Shown: in pieces, positions 25,386 to 33,005 of the stretch
Position numbering within the stretch: position 1 is the stretch's first letter
Layout: each line of letters opens with the position of its first letter
From: Salmonella bongori NCTC 12419
Lineage (GTDB): Bacteria; Pseudomonadota; Gammaproteobacteria; Enterobacterales; Enterobacteriaceae
Direction: 5' to 3'
Assembly (NCBI RefSeq): GCF_000252995.1
Contig: NC_015761.1
Span: forward strand, 3,472,001-3,536,000
DNA: 64,000 nucleotides
Translations under genes and position numbers: made by a program
The notes under the pieces: model-generated
What the model was told of the DNA's origin: nothing
The model's input: only the letters and a program-made list of their open reading frames with translations
Databases searched by the model: none

Positions 25386-26231
25386 CTACTGCGCAAACGG
25401 CTTACCAAACCCAAATGCGCCATAATGAGATAAAACCTGAGCTGCCGATTTTCCCCCCTGCTGCATGGCGTGTAATACGCTTGCTTTATCCGGTTGCGCC
25501 ATACCAGACTGCACAATAGAAAGCAGAAAACCGGTTAAGAAGGCGTCGCCTGCGCCAAGGGTATCGACAGGTTCGATATAATCAGGTTGCCACTCCAGAT
25601 ACTCTTTGCCGGAAAAATAATAAACCTTATCATGCCCACAAGTAGCAATAATATGCCGACAGCCATAGTGATAAAGTTGACTTGTTTTGGCTTTGATTTC
25701 ATCTGTTGATAAACCGCTACAGGAGATAAAGCCATAATCTACCCACGGGCACACCTTTTCAAAATATTCATCTGTACCGCGCCAGGAAAAATCAAAAGAT
25801 AATAAGACGTTTTGTTGTTTAATTTTCTCCAGCTCCGATTCCAGGTGGCCGTTAATGCTGGAATGGACTAAGGTAAATTGTGATATATACCGAAGATCGC
25901 TGTCGGTCAGTCTAAAAGGATGTTCCCGCAATACACCATTTTTATTGCTGGTGACAAATTCCCGGTCACCGTTATTGAGACGGATACAGGCATAACCGTT
26001 TTCGCCGGCATAATAGCGGCAATGAGAGATGTCTATCTGTAATTGATGTAATACATCTTGTACATGCTGCGCCGCATCGTCATTGCCAAACGCCCCCATA
26101 AACGCGCTGGGGATGTCTACTAATTTCGCATAGACAGAAAAATTTAATGCATTACCGCCGGGGTACATGATACCGGAATGCAGGTATTTATCGACAACGT
26201 TGTCGCCAATACCCAATACACTGATGCTCAT
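25386..26231 (-). CDS. fraD: Fructose-aspartate kinase FraD (PfkB family)
   Basis: The 281-residue cytoplasmic kinase belongs to the PfkB/ribokinase family and resembles FrlD, the fructoselysine 6-kinase. The substrate motif YPGGNALN is at 23-30, and the ATP/anion-hole motif DTLGAGDAFLTGF, with the catalytic aspartate in GAGD, is near residue 225. It phosphorylates fructose-aspartate at C6, producing the FraB substrate. It lies 64 bases downstream of fraB and 53 bases upstream of fraA on the same strand. Confidence 0.92.
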   Translation of the reverse strand: MSISVLGIGDNVVDKYLHSGIMYPGGNALNFSVYAKLVDIPSAFMGAFGNDDAAQHVQDVLHQLQIDISHCRYYAGENGYACIRLNNGDREFVTSNKNGVLREHPFRLTDSDLRYISQFTLVHSSINGHLESELEKIKQQNVLLSFDFSWRGTDEYFEKVCPWVDYGFISCSGLSTDEIKAKTSQLYHYGCRHIIATCGHDKVYYFSGKEYLEWQPDYIEPVDTLGAGDAFLTGFLLSIVQSGMAQPDKASVLHAMQQGGKSAAQVLSHYGAFGFGKPFAQ

Positions 26232-26295
26232 AAGTATTCCTTGCCTGATATTTAAATTAAAAAGCGTCCCTGCTTTTTTATCAATCCTGAGTTAA

Positions 26296-27273
26296 TTAAT
26301 ATTCCACTTTCCACATATAGCGACGCGTGGTCAATGGATGCTGACGCGCCTCGGCTAACGCCCGATTATAAACGGGATACACATTATTAAAGAGTGAGTG
26401 GTTAAAATAATCAATAACCGTAGTTTTAATGGTAGATAGCCCCAGTTCTTTCGCATCGACAACTTCAATCCGGCGGCCATATTTTTTCAGGAAGGTTAAC
26501 GCGCGTTCATCCACCGCCCGCGTATTGCCCTCGGAAAACTGGAAGAAGAAAGGCGTATTCGCATCGGTAATTTCAAACGGTCCATGAAAAAACTCACCAC
26601 TATGAATACAGGCCGAATGTATCCACTGCATTTCCATAAAGATACAGATGCTCTGCAGGTAGGCTGCGCCATAGCCTGCGCCGCTGGCGACGGTGTAAAT
26701 GACTTTATCGTCTTTATATTCCTGCGCGAACGCCTGCGCGCGCTCCGCAACCTGCTCGCAAGCGCGCCAGACAATACGATTGATTTTGCTGACGCCATCC
26801 TGAAAATCGTCGTAGTGCGCATACCCTTCCGTCTGCTGGAGCAGCTCGACCGCACTCAGCAGGCCTTTCATCGTTTTCTCTCCGGCAATATCTTTACCGT
26901 CGCCAAACGTGTACGTTTCCACATAGTCGCAATGCGCCACCAACGGTGAATCCATTATCCAGGTTAAACCAATGACCGGCGCGCCGTGCTGACGGGCGAT
27001 TTCAGCCGCTTTGATTGTCTCTGGCGTATTACCTTTGTGAGAGGCGACAACCACAACGGCATTTTCTCCCAGCGCTACCGGCGGATTGTTGATAAATTCA
27101 CCGCTGTTATACAGACCGACAGTTAACGCTTTCGCCTCTTTTTCTAAAAACGCTTTCGCCGGATAGAACGCCGCATAAGAGCCGCCGCACGCCACATAAT
27201 AAACGTATTTAACGCCCCCTTTCTCCGCCCGACTGGTCACAATGTTGCTAACTGTCTCTTTCATACCCATCAT
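26296..27273 (-). CDS. fraB: 6-phosphofructose-aspartate deglycase FraB (SIS domain)
   Basis: The 325-residue cytoplasmic enzyme has two SIS (sugar isomerase) domains and cleaves 6-phosphofructose-aspartate to glucose-6-phosphate and aspartate. The sugar-phosphate site tracts VACGGSYAAFYPAK and VVASHKGNTPETI are clear. With the start at 27273 (MMGMKETVSN) E214 and H230 fall exactly at the positions reported as catalytic for FraB. A longer frame to 27294 exists, but GAGGAA just before 27273 supports the shorter form. Loss of FraB is known to cause toxic build-up of its sugar-phosphate substrate. The relatives are FrlB and GlmS-type isomerase domains. Confidence 0.95.
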   Translation of the reverse strand: MMGMKETVSNIVTSRAEKGGVKYVYYVACGGSYAAFYPAKAFLEKEAKALTVGLYNSGEFINNPPVALGENAVVVVASHKGNTPETIKAAEIARQHGAPVIGLTWIMDSPLVAHCDYVETYTFGDGKDIAGEKTMKGLLSAVELLQQTEGYAHYDDFQDGVSKINRIVWRACEQVAERAQAFAQEYKDDKVIYTVASGAGYGAAYLQSICIFMEMQWIHSACIHSGEFFHGPFEITDANTPFFFQFSEGNTRAVDERALTFLKKYGRRIEVVDAKELGLSTIKTTVIDYFNHSLFNNVYPVYNRALAEARQHPLTTRRYMWKVEY

Positions 27274-27328
27274 GCTTTCCTCTGGTTCCATCAATGATAC
27301 AGGCGAGAATTCGCCGCAAATGACTCAT

Positions 27329-27365
27329 AATGTATTGTTATTTTTATATGACATTTAAATACATT
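27329..27365. promoter_or_regulatory. fraB promoter region with AATGTATT/AATACATT inverted repeat
   Basis: AATGTATT (27329-27336) and AATACATT (27358-27365) are perfect inverted arms 21 bases apart in the AT-rich gap between the fraR terminator and fraB. The TGTAT core also occurs twice next to fraR, so this may be a FraR operator. I did not find a clear -35/-10 pair. Confidence 0.4.
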
Positions 27366-27382
27366 CGATCAAGATGAAAACC

Positions 27383-27415
27383 AAAAAAAATCGGGATCCG
27401 CGATCTGGATCCCGA
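27383..27415 (-). terminator. Rho-independent terminator after fraR
   Basis: Read on the minus strand, perfect nine-base arms TCGGGATCC and GGATCCCGA enclose a seven-base loop and are followed by eight T. The terminator stands between fraR and fraB, so the regulator and the catabolic genes are separate transcripts. Confidence 0.92.
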
Positions 27416-27448
27416 TTCAGCCTGCTAACCATTGGCGTAACATTCACG

Positions 27449-28165
27449 TCATACGGTAAAACGTATTTTATCGCCAACAATCAACTGCTGCGAAACGCAG
27501 GAGAGTTCTCCTTTGTTATCAACCATTTCACTTTTTATCAAAATCAACGGATAACGCTCATTGACCCCGAGATAGTGGGCAACCTCAAAGCTGGCATAAA
27601 CCAGCTCAATCACCTTACGGGAATGGGTAAACCATAAATGGTGTTTCTCACGTAAACATTCATACAAAGAGTGATTGTTGAGATCTTCTTCCAGTAAAAA
27701 GGCAAAACGCGGAGGAAGCTGGACCGTTTCCAGCGACACTGCAACATCATCGGCATAGCGAATACGTTCAATAACCACGGCTTTTTCACCATCGTTCATA
27801 TTCAGTAACGCTTTTGTCTCATCATCTACCGATTCAAAAACAGATTTAATCGTTTTTGATCCTGGCCGACGCCCCTGGGACTGGCATAACTCACTGAAAC
27901 TCATGATACCGGTCATACTGCGCTGAAATTTTTCACTGGAGACAAAAGTGCCTTTACCGGAAACGCGGGTCAGCAAATTTTCACGCGCCAGCGCATCCAG
28001 CGCCTTACGGACTGTGACTCTGCTCACCTGCCAGCGCGCGCTAAGTTCATTTTCCGTCGGAATTTGCTGTCCTGGTTTATACTCTCCACGCACAATGGCC
28101 TCTTTTAATGCAGTCTCGAGCTGCTTATAAAGCGGCCTGGCGCTATTGGTGTCGGGTTGCTCCAT
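27449..28165 (-). CDS. fraR: GntR/HutC-family regulator FraR
   Basis: The 238-residue protein has an N-terminal GntR winged helix (about residues 10-75, with GEYKPGQQIPTENELSARW and VSRVTVRKALDAL) and a C-terminal UTRA effector domain (about 95-235). It represses the fra genes; 6-phosphofructose-aspartate is the logical inducer by analogy with FrlR-type regulators. It is upstream of fraB on the same strand but is followed by its own strong terminator. Two direct TTTGTAT repeats 10 bases apart (28168-28174 and 28178-28184) lie within 20 bases upstream of its start and may serve for autoregulation. Confidence 0.92.
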   Translation of the reverse strand: MEQPDTNSARPLYKQLETALKEAIVRGEYKPGQQIPTENELSARWQVSRVTVRKALDALARENLLTRVSGKGTFVSSEKFQRSMTGIMSFSELCQSQGRRPGSKTIKSVFESVDDETKALLNMNDGEKAVVIERIRYADDVAVSLETVQLPPRFAFLLEEDLNNHSLYECLREKHHLWFTHSRKVIELVYASFEVAHYLGVNERYPLILIKSEMVDNKGELSCVSQQLIVGDKIRFTV

Positions 28166-28380
28166 TATTTGTATCCATTTGTATTATCATGATGCCATGC
28201 CCTGTATTATAACTATTTACATTACCTTTGCTTGTCAATCCACGCTATGCGGCTACGTAGGTAGATCGCTGCAAAACGAATGTTCTGATTTTAGGTCGAA
28301 GGGAGACGTCATGAAAAAAGGCTTTTGTTTATAAAATTCAATGAGTTAGACAACTATTTTTTTACAGGCAAACTACAAAA

Positions 28381-28396
28381 TGTGATCCACAGCACA
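28381..28396. promoter_or_regulatory. CRP-binding site upstream of treF
   Basis: TGTGA-N6-GCACA matches the CRP consensus TGTGA-N6-TCACA at nine of ten core positions and is flanked by AAA. Its centre lies about 53 bases before the transcript start predicted from the sigmaS-like -10. Confidence 0.6.
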
Positions 28397-28424
28397 CTTT
28401 GCAACCCATGTATCGAAGCGAATG

Positions 28425-28435
28425 TCTACGCTTAA
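28425..28435 (+). promoter_or_regulatory. SigmaS-type -10 element of treF
   Basis: TCTACGCTTAA is a full match to the extended sigmaS -10 pattern KCTAYRCTTAA. E. coli treF is known to be RpoS-dependent. Confidence 0.7.
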
Positions 28436-28492
28436 TAGACAGCCGGGCAACACCCGTATCTTTTACGACGCAAGCCGGAGGTCCTTGTCATT

Positions 28493-30142
28493 ATGCTCAA
28501 CCAGAAAGTAAACCCCACGCCTTCTGAAGATCTGACGATCGATGTCGATCTGCTGTATGAAACAGATCCGTGCGAGTTAAAGCTGGATGAAATGATCGAG
28601 GCGGAACCGGAGCCGGAGATGATCGAGGGGCTTCCCGCCTCTGACGCCCTGACGCCTGCCGATCGTTATCTCGAACTGTTCGAGCATGTACAGTCAACAA
28701 AACTGTTTCCAGACAGTAAAACATTCCCGGACTGCGCGCCAAAAATGGACCCGCTCGATATCCTTATCCGCTACCGTAAGGTCAGACGCCACCGTGATTT
28801 TGACTTACGCCGCTTCGTCGAAAACCATTTCTGGCTACCGGAAACCTTATCCAGCGAGTATGTCTCTAACCCCGAAAACTCGCTCAAAGAACATATTGAC
28901 CAGCTTTGGCCGATACTGACGCGCGAACCGCAAGATCATATTCCGTGGTCTTCGCTGCTGGCGCTGCCGCAATCTTATATCGTCCCGGGCGGCCGGTTTA
29001 GCGAAACCTATTATTGGGACTCTTATTTTACCATGCTGGGTCTGGCGGAAAGCGGGCGCGAAGACTTACTTAAATGTATGGCGGATAATTTTGCCTGGAT
29101 GATTGAAAATTACGGGCATATTCCCAACGGCAACCGTACCTACTACCTGAGCCGCTCTCAGCCGCCGGTTTTCGCTCTGATGGTTGAACTGTTCGAAGAA
29201 GATGGCGTGCGCGGTGCGCGGCGTTATCTTGACCATCTTAAAATGGAATACGCTTTCTGGATGGACGGCGCCGAATCGCTGGCGCTCAACCAGGCCTACC
29301 GCCATGTCGTGCGGATGCCGAACGGTTCCCTGCTGAACCGCTACTGGGACGATCGCGACACGCCGCGCGACGAGTCCTGGCTGGAAGATGTCGAAACCGC
29401 CAAACATTCTGGCCGTCCAGCCAATGAAGTCTACCGGGATTTGCGCGCCGGAGCGGCATCCGGCTGGGACTATTCGTCACGCTGGTTACGTGACGCAGGT
29501 CGGCTTGCCAGTATACGCACGACTCAGTTTATTCCCATCGATTTGAACGCTTTTCTGTACAAACTGGAGAGTGCCATCGCCAATATTTCCGCGCTGAAAG
29601 GCGAACGTGAAACTGAAGCATTATTTCGCCAGAAAGCCAGCGATCGCCGCGCCGCGGTGAACCATTACCTGTGGGATGACGAAAACGGCTGTTATCGCGA
29701 CTATGACTGGCGGCGCGAAGAAATGGCACTCTTTTCTGCTGCCAGCATCGTGCCGCTGTATGTCGGTATGGCGAGCCATGAACAGGCCGACCGCCTGGCG
29801 AATGTGGTACGCAGCCGCCTGTTAACGCCCGGCGGAATTATGGCCACGGAATACGAAACCGGTGAACAGTGGGATAAGCCGAACGGCTGGGCCCCGCTAC
29901 AATGGATGGCAATCCAGGGTTTCAAACTCTATGGCGACGATATGCTGGGCGATGAGATCGCCCATAACTGGTTAAAAACGGTGAACCATTTTTATCAGCA
30001 GCATCATAAACTGATTGAGAAATACCATATTTCCGGCGGTACGCCCCGCGAAGGCGGCGGGGGCGAGTATCCGCTCCAGGATGGATTCGGCTGGACCAAC
30101 GGCGTGGTGCGCCGTTTGATTGGCCTTTACGGAGAACCTTAA
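28493..30142 (+). CDS. treF: Cytoplasmic trehalase TreF
   Basis: The 549-residue enzyme of glycoside hydrolase family 37 splits trehalose to two glucose in the cytoplasm. Both trehalase signatures are present: PGGRFSETYYWDSYF (about residue 163-177) and QWDKPNGWAP (about 463-472). There is no signal peptide, which separates it from the periplasmic TreA; the acidic N-terminus is typical of TreF. Length equals that of the E. coli enzyme. A CRP-like site and a sigmaS-type promoter lie upstream, and its terminator lies within the end of the convergent gene. Confidence 0.96.
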   Translation: MLNQKVNPTPSEDLTIDVDLLYETDPCELKLDEMIEAEPEPEMIEGLPASDALTPADRYLELFEHVQSTKLFPDSKTFPDCAPKMDPLDILIRYRKVRRHRDFDLRRFVENHFWLPETLSSEYVSNPENSLKEHIDQLWPILTREPQDHIPWSSLLALPQSYIVPGGRFSETYYWDSYFTMLGLAESGREDLLKCMADNFAWMIENYGHIPNGNRTYYLSRSQPPVFALMVELFEEDGVRGARRYLDHLKMEYAFWMDGAESLALNQAYRHVVRMPNGSLLNRYWDDRDTPRDESWLEDVETAKHSGRPANEVYRDLRAGAASGWDYSSRWLRDAGRLASIRTTQFIPIDLNAFLYKLESAIANISALKGERETEALFRQKASDRRAAVNHYLWDDENGCYRDYDWRREEMALFSAASIVPLYVGMASHEQADRLANVVRSRLLTPGGIMATEYETGEQWDKPNGWAPLQWMAIQGFKLYGDDMLGDEIAHNWLKTVNHFYQQHHKLIEKYHISGGTPREGGGGEYPLQDGFGWTNGVVRRLIGLYGEP

Positions 30143-30171
30143 CCCGTTGCCGCGGTAACGCCTGTCCGCCG

Positions 30172-31761
30172 CTAGTGAATCGCATTATAAATGGCTGTCT
30201 GAATTTTCAGCCATTTTTTATTTTCTGCGCTGGGCCGGGCGTGAGCGCGTAACCGGGCTTGTTCCATATCGTGCTGTTGGCGCGTCACAACAGCCGGTAC
30301 CGTGCAAAACGTTTGCAGATAGGTTTTATGCATCGCGGTCAGGGGAGCGCCTCCCGACATCGCATGGCTTAACGTCGTGATAAATCGTCGGCAGGGTTTT
30401 ACCTCATCCATCAGCGCGGGATAACGCAACAACAGTTGCAACACTTCGGTATGACCCGTCGCAAACGCCTGCTCCGTCCACGCGAGCTGCCAGTTCATTC
30501 CTCCCTGCAGAAACAACGCTGTCACCCGCGTATCATTGCGATCTATCGCCGCCCGCATAGTAAACGCATCCCAGGTAATCCCCATATGATTGAGCGTTTC
30601 CCGCGCGGAAGGCGCCTCGCGCGGCGGTTCATCCTGCGCAATGGCGGGAGCTTGCCCGTTCCCGGTGCCTGGCGACGGCGAACTAAATAGCCAGAACGCG
30701 CCCGCCAGTATCGTCAGCGTCATGACGCCAACCCCACCCCACAAAGCGCCGGAAATGAGTTGCTCACGTTCTTCAGGCGTACGCGGAGGCCGCTTACGCG
30801 GTGGTTCAATACTCTCACTGATTTCATGTTTGTCTGTCCCGGTCTGCCGATCTTTACGCCGCGCAGTCTCCCAAAACTGGCGCAGTTCCCGGTCATCCAC
30901 CATCAGAAACGAAGCCGGATTCACGCGGGTACGCTTTTCGGCATAGGCCCGCTGAATGGGCCGAACGATTTGCTGATACTGAACGTTGAGCAGCATAAGT
31001 TGCGCTGAGGTAAGCGGCTGTCTGGCGATAACCTCATTTCGCGCGAGGCGGCAATTATCCAGAAACAGACGCAGTGTTGTACGGGGTTCGGCGAACAATG
31101 TCAGCGCTGAGGCATCATTAAAAATTCTGACGTAGTGGCGGGCAAACAATTTCTTATCGACCACCATGAGCGCCAGCTCGCTAAACAACATACCTTCCAG
31201 CGCATGTTGATCTTCTCCCTGCTTCAGCCACTGTCGCAACCGGTCCGGGCCGAAATTTTGCTTGAGGAAGTGATTCAAAGACGCCCGGTCCGGCCAGGCG
31301 CGTGCAATAAGCGCTTTTAATGTCAGCTCTAGTGCGCGCAGTTGACGCTGCGCTTCAAGATGCGTCTCCTGGCTGAGTTCTTCCAGGTCAGTTTGATATG
31401 TCAGCAATGGTTGCTGCTGGCGGAGGTGTTCCAGCGTGGTGACAAAACGCAAAGCGGCAATCAGCTGATTTTCGCTCACCTCTTGCCCATTGTCATACTG
31501 CGGGACCTGCTGTTGAAGGTGGCGCAGTTGCAGCATAAACTGACTTAACTGCGCGTCATTTATCCGCAATTTTTTCGCTACCGCGCCCCACCCGCCCAGG
31601 TTGAGACGCGCCTGCTCCAGTTGTTCCATGAACCACCGGGGATCTTTTCCCTCTGCGGTATGAATGCCCAGCAGCAGCAAGATTTCCATTGATGCCTGGC
31701 GGATAATTCCCAGACTATGTTCAAAAGGCGCGCGTATCGCCTGCGAAGCGCTATTCGTCAT
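30172..31761 (-). CDS. Conserved membrane protein of unknown function with ankyrin-like C-terminus
   Basis: I do not recognise a function. The 529-residue protein has a helical N-terminal cytoplasmic part (about residues 1-300, rich in L, Q and R), a basic proline-rich linker (about 318-335), one membrane helix (about 337-359), and a C-terminal part of 170 residues. Residues 396-450 resemble degenerate ankyrin repeats (AFTMRAAIDRND..., then AFATGHTEVLQLLL). Orientation by the positive-inside rule puts the C-terminus in the periplasm. It is divergent from a lysozyme-like gene across 280 bases, which may hint at a shared envelope role, but this is inference. Its 3' end carries the treF terminator. 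Confidence 0.75.
   Translation of the reverse strand: MTNSASQAIRAPFEHSLGIIRQASMEILLLLGIHTAEGKDPRWFMEQLEQARLNLGGWGAVAKKLRINDAQLSQFMLQLRHLQQQVPQYDNGQEVSENQLIAALRFVTTLEHLRQQQPLLTYQTDLEELSQETHLEAQRQLRALELTLKALIARAWPDRASLNHFLKQNFGPDRLRQWLKQGEDQHALEGMLFSELALMVVDKKLFARHYVRIFNDASALTLFAEPRTTLRLFLDNCRLARNEVIARQPLTSAQLMLLNVQYQQIVRPIQRAYAEKRTRVNPASFLMVDDRELRQFWETARRKDRQTGTDKHEISESIEPPRKRPPRTPEEREQLISGALWGGVGVMTLTILAGAFWLFSSPSPGTGNGQAPAIAQDEPPREAPSARETLNHMGITWDAFTMRAAIDRNDTRVTALFLQGGMNWQLAWTEQAFATGHTEVLQLLLRYPALMDEVKPCRRFITTLSHAMSGGAPLTAMHKTYLQTFCTVPAVVTRQQHDMEQARLRAHARPSAENKKWLKIQTAIYNAIH
30189..30219 (+). terminator. treF terminator embedded in the convergent gene
   Basis: AAATGGCTG and CAGCCATTT are perfect nine-base arms around a ten-base loop followed by further T. 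It lies 46 bases past the treF stop and inside the last codons of the minus-strand gene. Confidence 0.8.
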
Positions 31762-31963
31762 TATCTTCCCTAAAAAGACGATCCCGCGACGAGATCTGAG
31801 TTCTCTTTTAATTATGTTTTTTCATAGATATACCAGATTTAGCCACATTTCAGTGACTTAATCTTAATCATTGCAAATTTATAAGAAGATCGGTTGCTAA
31901 CCTAAAACATTAGCTTTTCATTCTGTCAACATAGCGTAACGGCAAGCGGCCTAGACCTTTTCC

Positions 31964-32017
31964 CTGCCAGCGCCAGGTCATCTGACCGCTAGTCATGCTG
32001 GCAGTACACTTTATAAT
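31964..32017. promoter_or_regulatory. Nested dyad and candidate promoter before the lysozyme-like gene
   Basis: CTGCCAGC (31964-31971) pairs with GCTGGCAG (31997-32004), and inside it GGTCA (31976-31980) pairs with TGACC (31983-31987). A perfect TATAAT at 32012-32017, with TAGTCA 16 bases before it, forms a candidate promoter whose -35 lies within the outer dyad, as expected for a repressor site. The predicted start gives a leader of under 20 bases. Confidence 0.45.
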
Positions 32018-32041
32018 CGCGCTTTTTATGAGAAAAGCGCC

Positions 32042-32428
32042 ATGCCGCACATTTCAACGCGTTTTAGCCCTGCCTGTGTTGCGTTTATTAAACAGTGGCA
32101 AGGTCTGTCGCTGGAAAAGTATCGCGATCGGCAGGGAAATCAGGTGATTGGTTATGGGCATATGCTGACGCCGGATGAGACGACAACGTTCATTACGCCC
32201 AAACAGGCAGAAGCATTCTTGCTGGATGACCTCAATAACTGCGATAAGCTGCTACAAACTTATCTACCGGAACTTAATGATCAGTTTCAACGTGAAACGC
32301 TTATTGCGCTGATGTTCAGCATCGGACACCAGCGTTTTTTATCGTTAATCAATACGGGGGATATTTCACCGACAGGACCCGGTGGGCTGTCGTTTAATCT
32401 TATTAATTCGCTTCGTTTAACATCATAG
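32042..32428 (+). CDS. Degenerate phage-type (GH24) lysozyme-like protein
   Basis: The 128-residue protein aligns with phage endolysins of glycoside hydrolase family 24 through FIKQWQGLSLEKYRDR and QVIGYGHMLTP. In T4-type enzymes the triad is E-x8-D-x5-T. Here the same spacing gives Q20, D29 and V35, so the acid glutamate and the threonine are both replaced. The C-terminal part is short and diverges after residue 100. No signal peptide is present. I infer a domesticated, probably inactive lysozyme fold from an old phage gene. No holin, spanin or other phage gene is nearby. A GCGCTTTT/AAAAGCGC hairpin (32019-32040) abuts the start codon. Its end overlaps the convergent yhjB by 26 bases. Confidence 0.8.
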   Translation: MPHISTRFSPACVAFIKQWQGLSLEKYRDRQGNQVIGYGHMLTPDETTTFITPKQAEAFLLDDLNNCDKLLQTYLPELNDQFQRETLIALMFSIGHQRFLSLINTGDISPTGPGGLSFNLINSLRLTS

Positions 32429-33005
32429 CGGCCTGAGTACGATTTTTTACATCCAGTCGTCGGTAGAGCGACTCAAGATGCGCTTTAACAGTTCCGGTAC
32501 TAATATTTAACGCTCGTCCAATTTGCTTATTCGACTCGCCTGCGGCAAGCATCTTTAAAATTTCCCGTTGACGGGCGCTTAATGATTTTATATCGCGGGA
32601 TTCCGGCGCGGTTGAATTTAACCAGTCCCCCGGCAAAAACAACATATCGCGAGCGACAGTATTGAGCGCAAGGGCAAAGGTCTCCGCGTCGGAATCACGC
32701 GGTACAATGGCCTGAATGTTAAATTGCATCATTTCATGCAACCACTTCTGGCTGTTTTCCGTTGCCGTAATGATAATCTTTACCTCGGGAAATTGCTGCA
32801 CCGTCCTTTGCAGCAGCCAGCGGCAAAATTCAGCCTCCAGGCCGCCATCGAGCATGACCAGCGCTTCTGGCAGGCTCTCTACTTTTTGCCATAGCTCTTC
32901 AGCCTGACCGACACTCTGGATACTTATTCCCGGAATACGTTGTTGCAAACTGATTTTCATTCCGTGAATAAATATTGACTGCCTGTCAAACATGATTACC
33001 TGCAT
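32403..33005 (-). CDS. yhjB: LuxR-family regulator YhjB
   Basis: The 200-residue protein has a C-terminal LuxR/FixJ helix-turn-helix (LSARQREILKMLAAGESNKQ and the following STGTVKAHLESLYRRL, about residues 135-195). The N-terminal half is an atypical receiver domain: it keeps an aspartate in VMLDGG but lacks the usual acidic pocket, so phosphorylation is doubtful. I start it at the ATG at 33005 (MQVIMFDRQS), as in E. coli; an open frame continues to 33062. Its targets are unknown. The stop region overlaps the convergent lysozyme-like gene. Confidence 0.88.
   Translation of the reverse strand: MQVIMFDRQSIFIHGMKISLQQRIPGISIQSVGQAEELWQKVESLPEALVMLDGGLEAEFCRWLLQRTVQQFPEVKIIITATENSQKWLHEMMQFNIQAIVPRDSDAETFALALNTVARDMLFLPGDWLNSTAPESRDIKSLSARQREILKMLAAGESNKQIGRALNISTGTVKAHLESLYRRLDVKNRTQAAMMLNEAN

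Larger units (their letters stand above)
28166..28492. other. Divergent fraR-treF regulatory region
   Basis: These 327 bases hold the fraR promoter side (a TTGACA on the minus strand at 28233-28238, with a TATAAT at 28206-28211 that is 21 bases away, too far for a standard pair), the TTTGTAT direct repeats next to fraR, and the CRP-like and sigmaS-like elements of treF. A seven-codon frame at 28311-28334 lies upstream of the predicted treF start and is probably not a leader. Confidence 0.6.

Noticed and set aside
28311..28334. Seven-codon frame with a GGGAG site upstream of treF
   Set aside because: It lies upstream of the predicted CRP and sigmaS elements, so it would not be part of the treF transcript.
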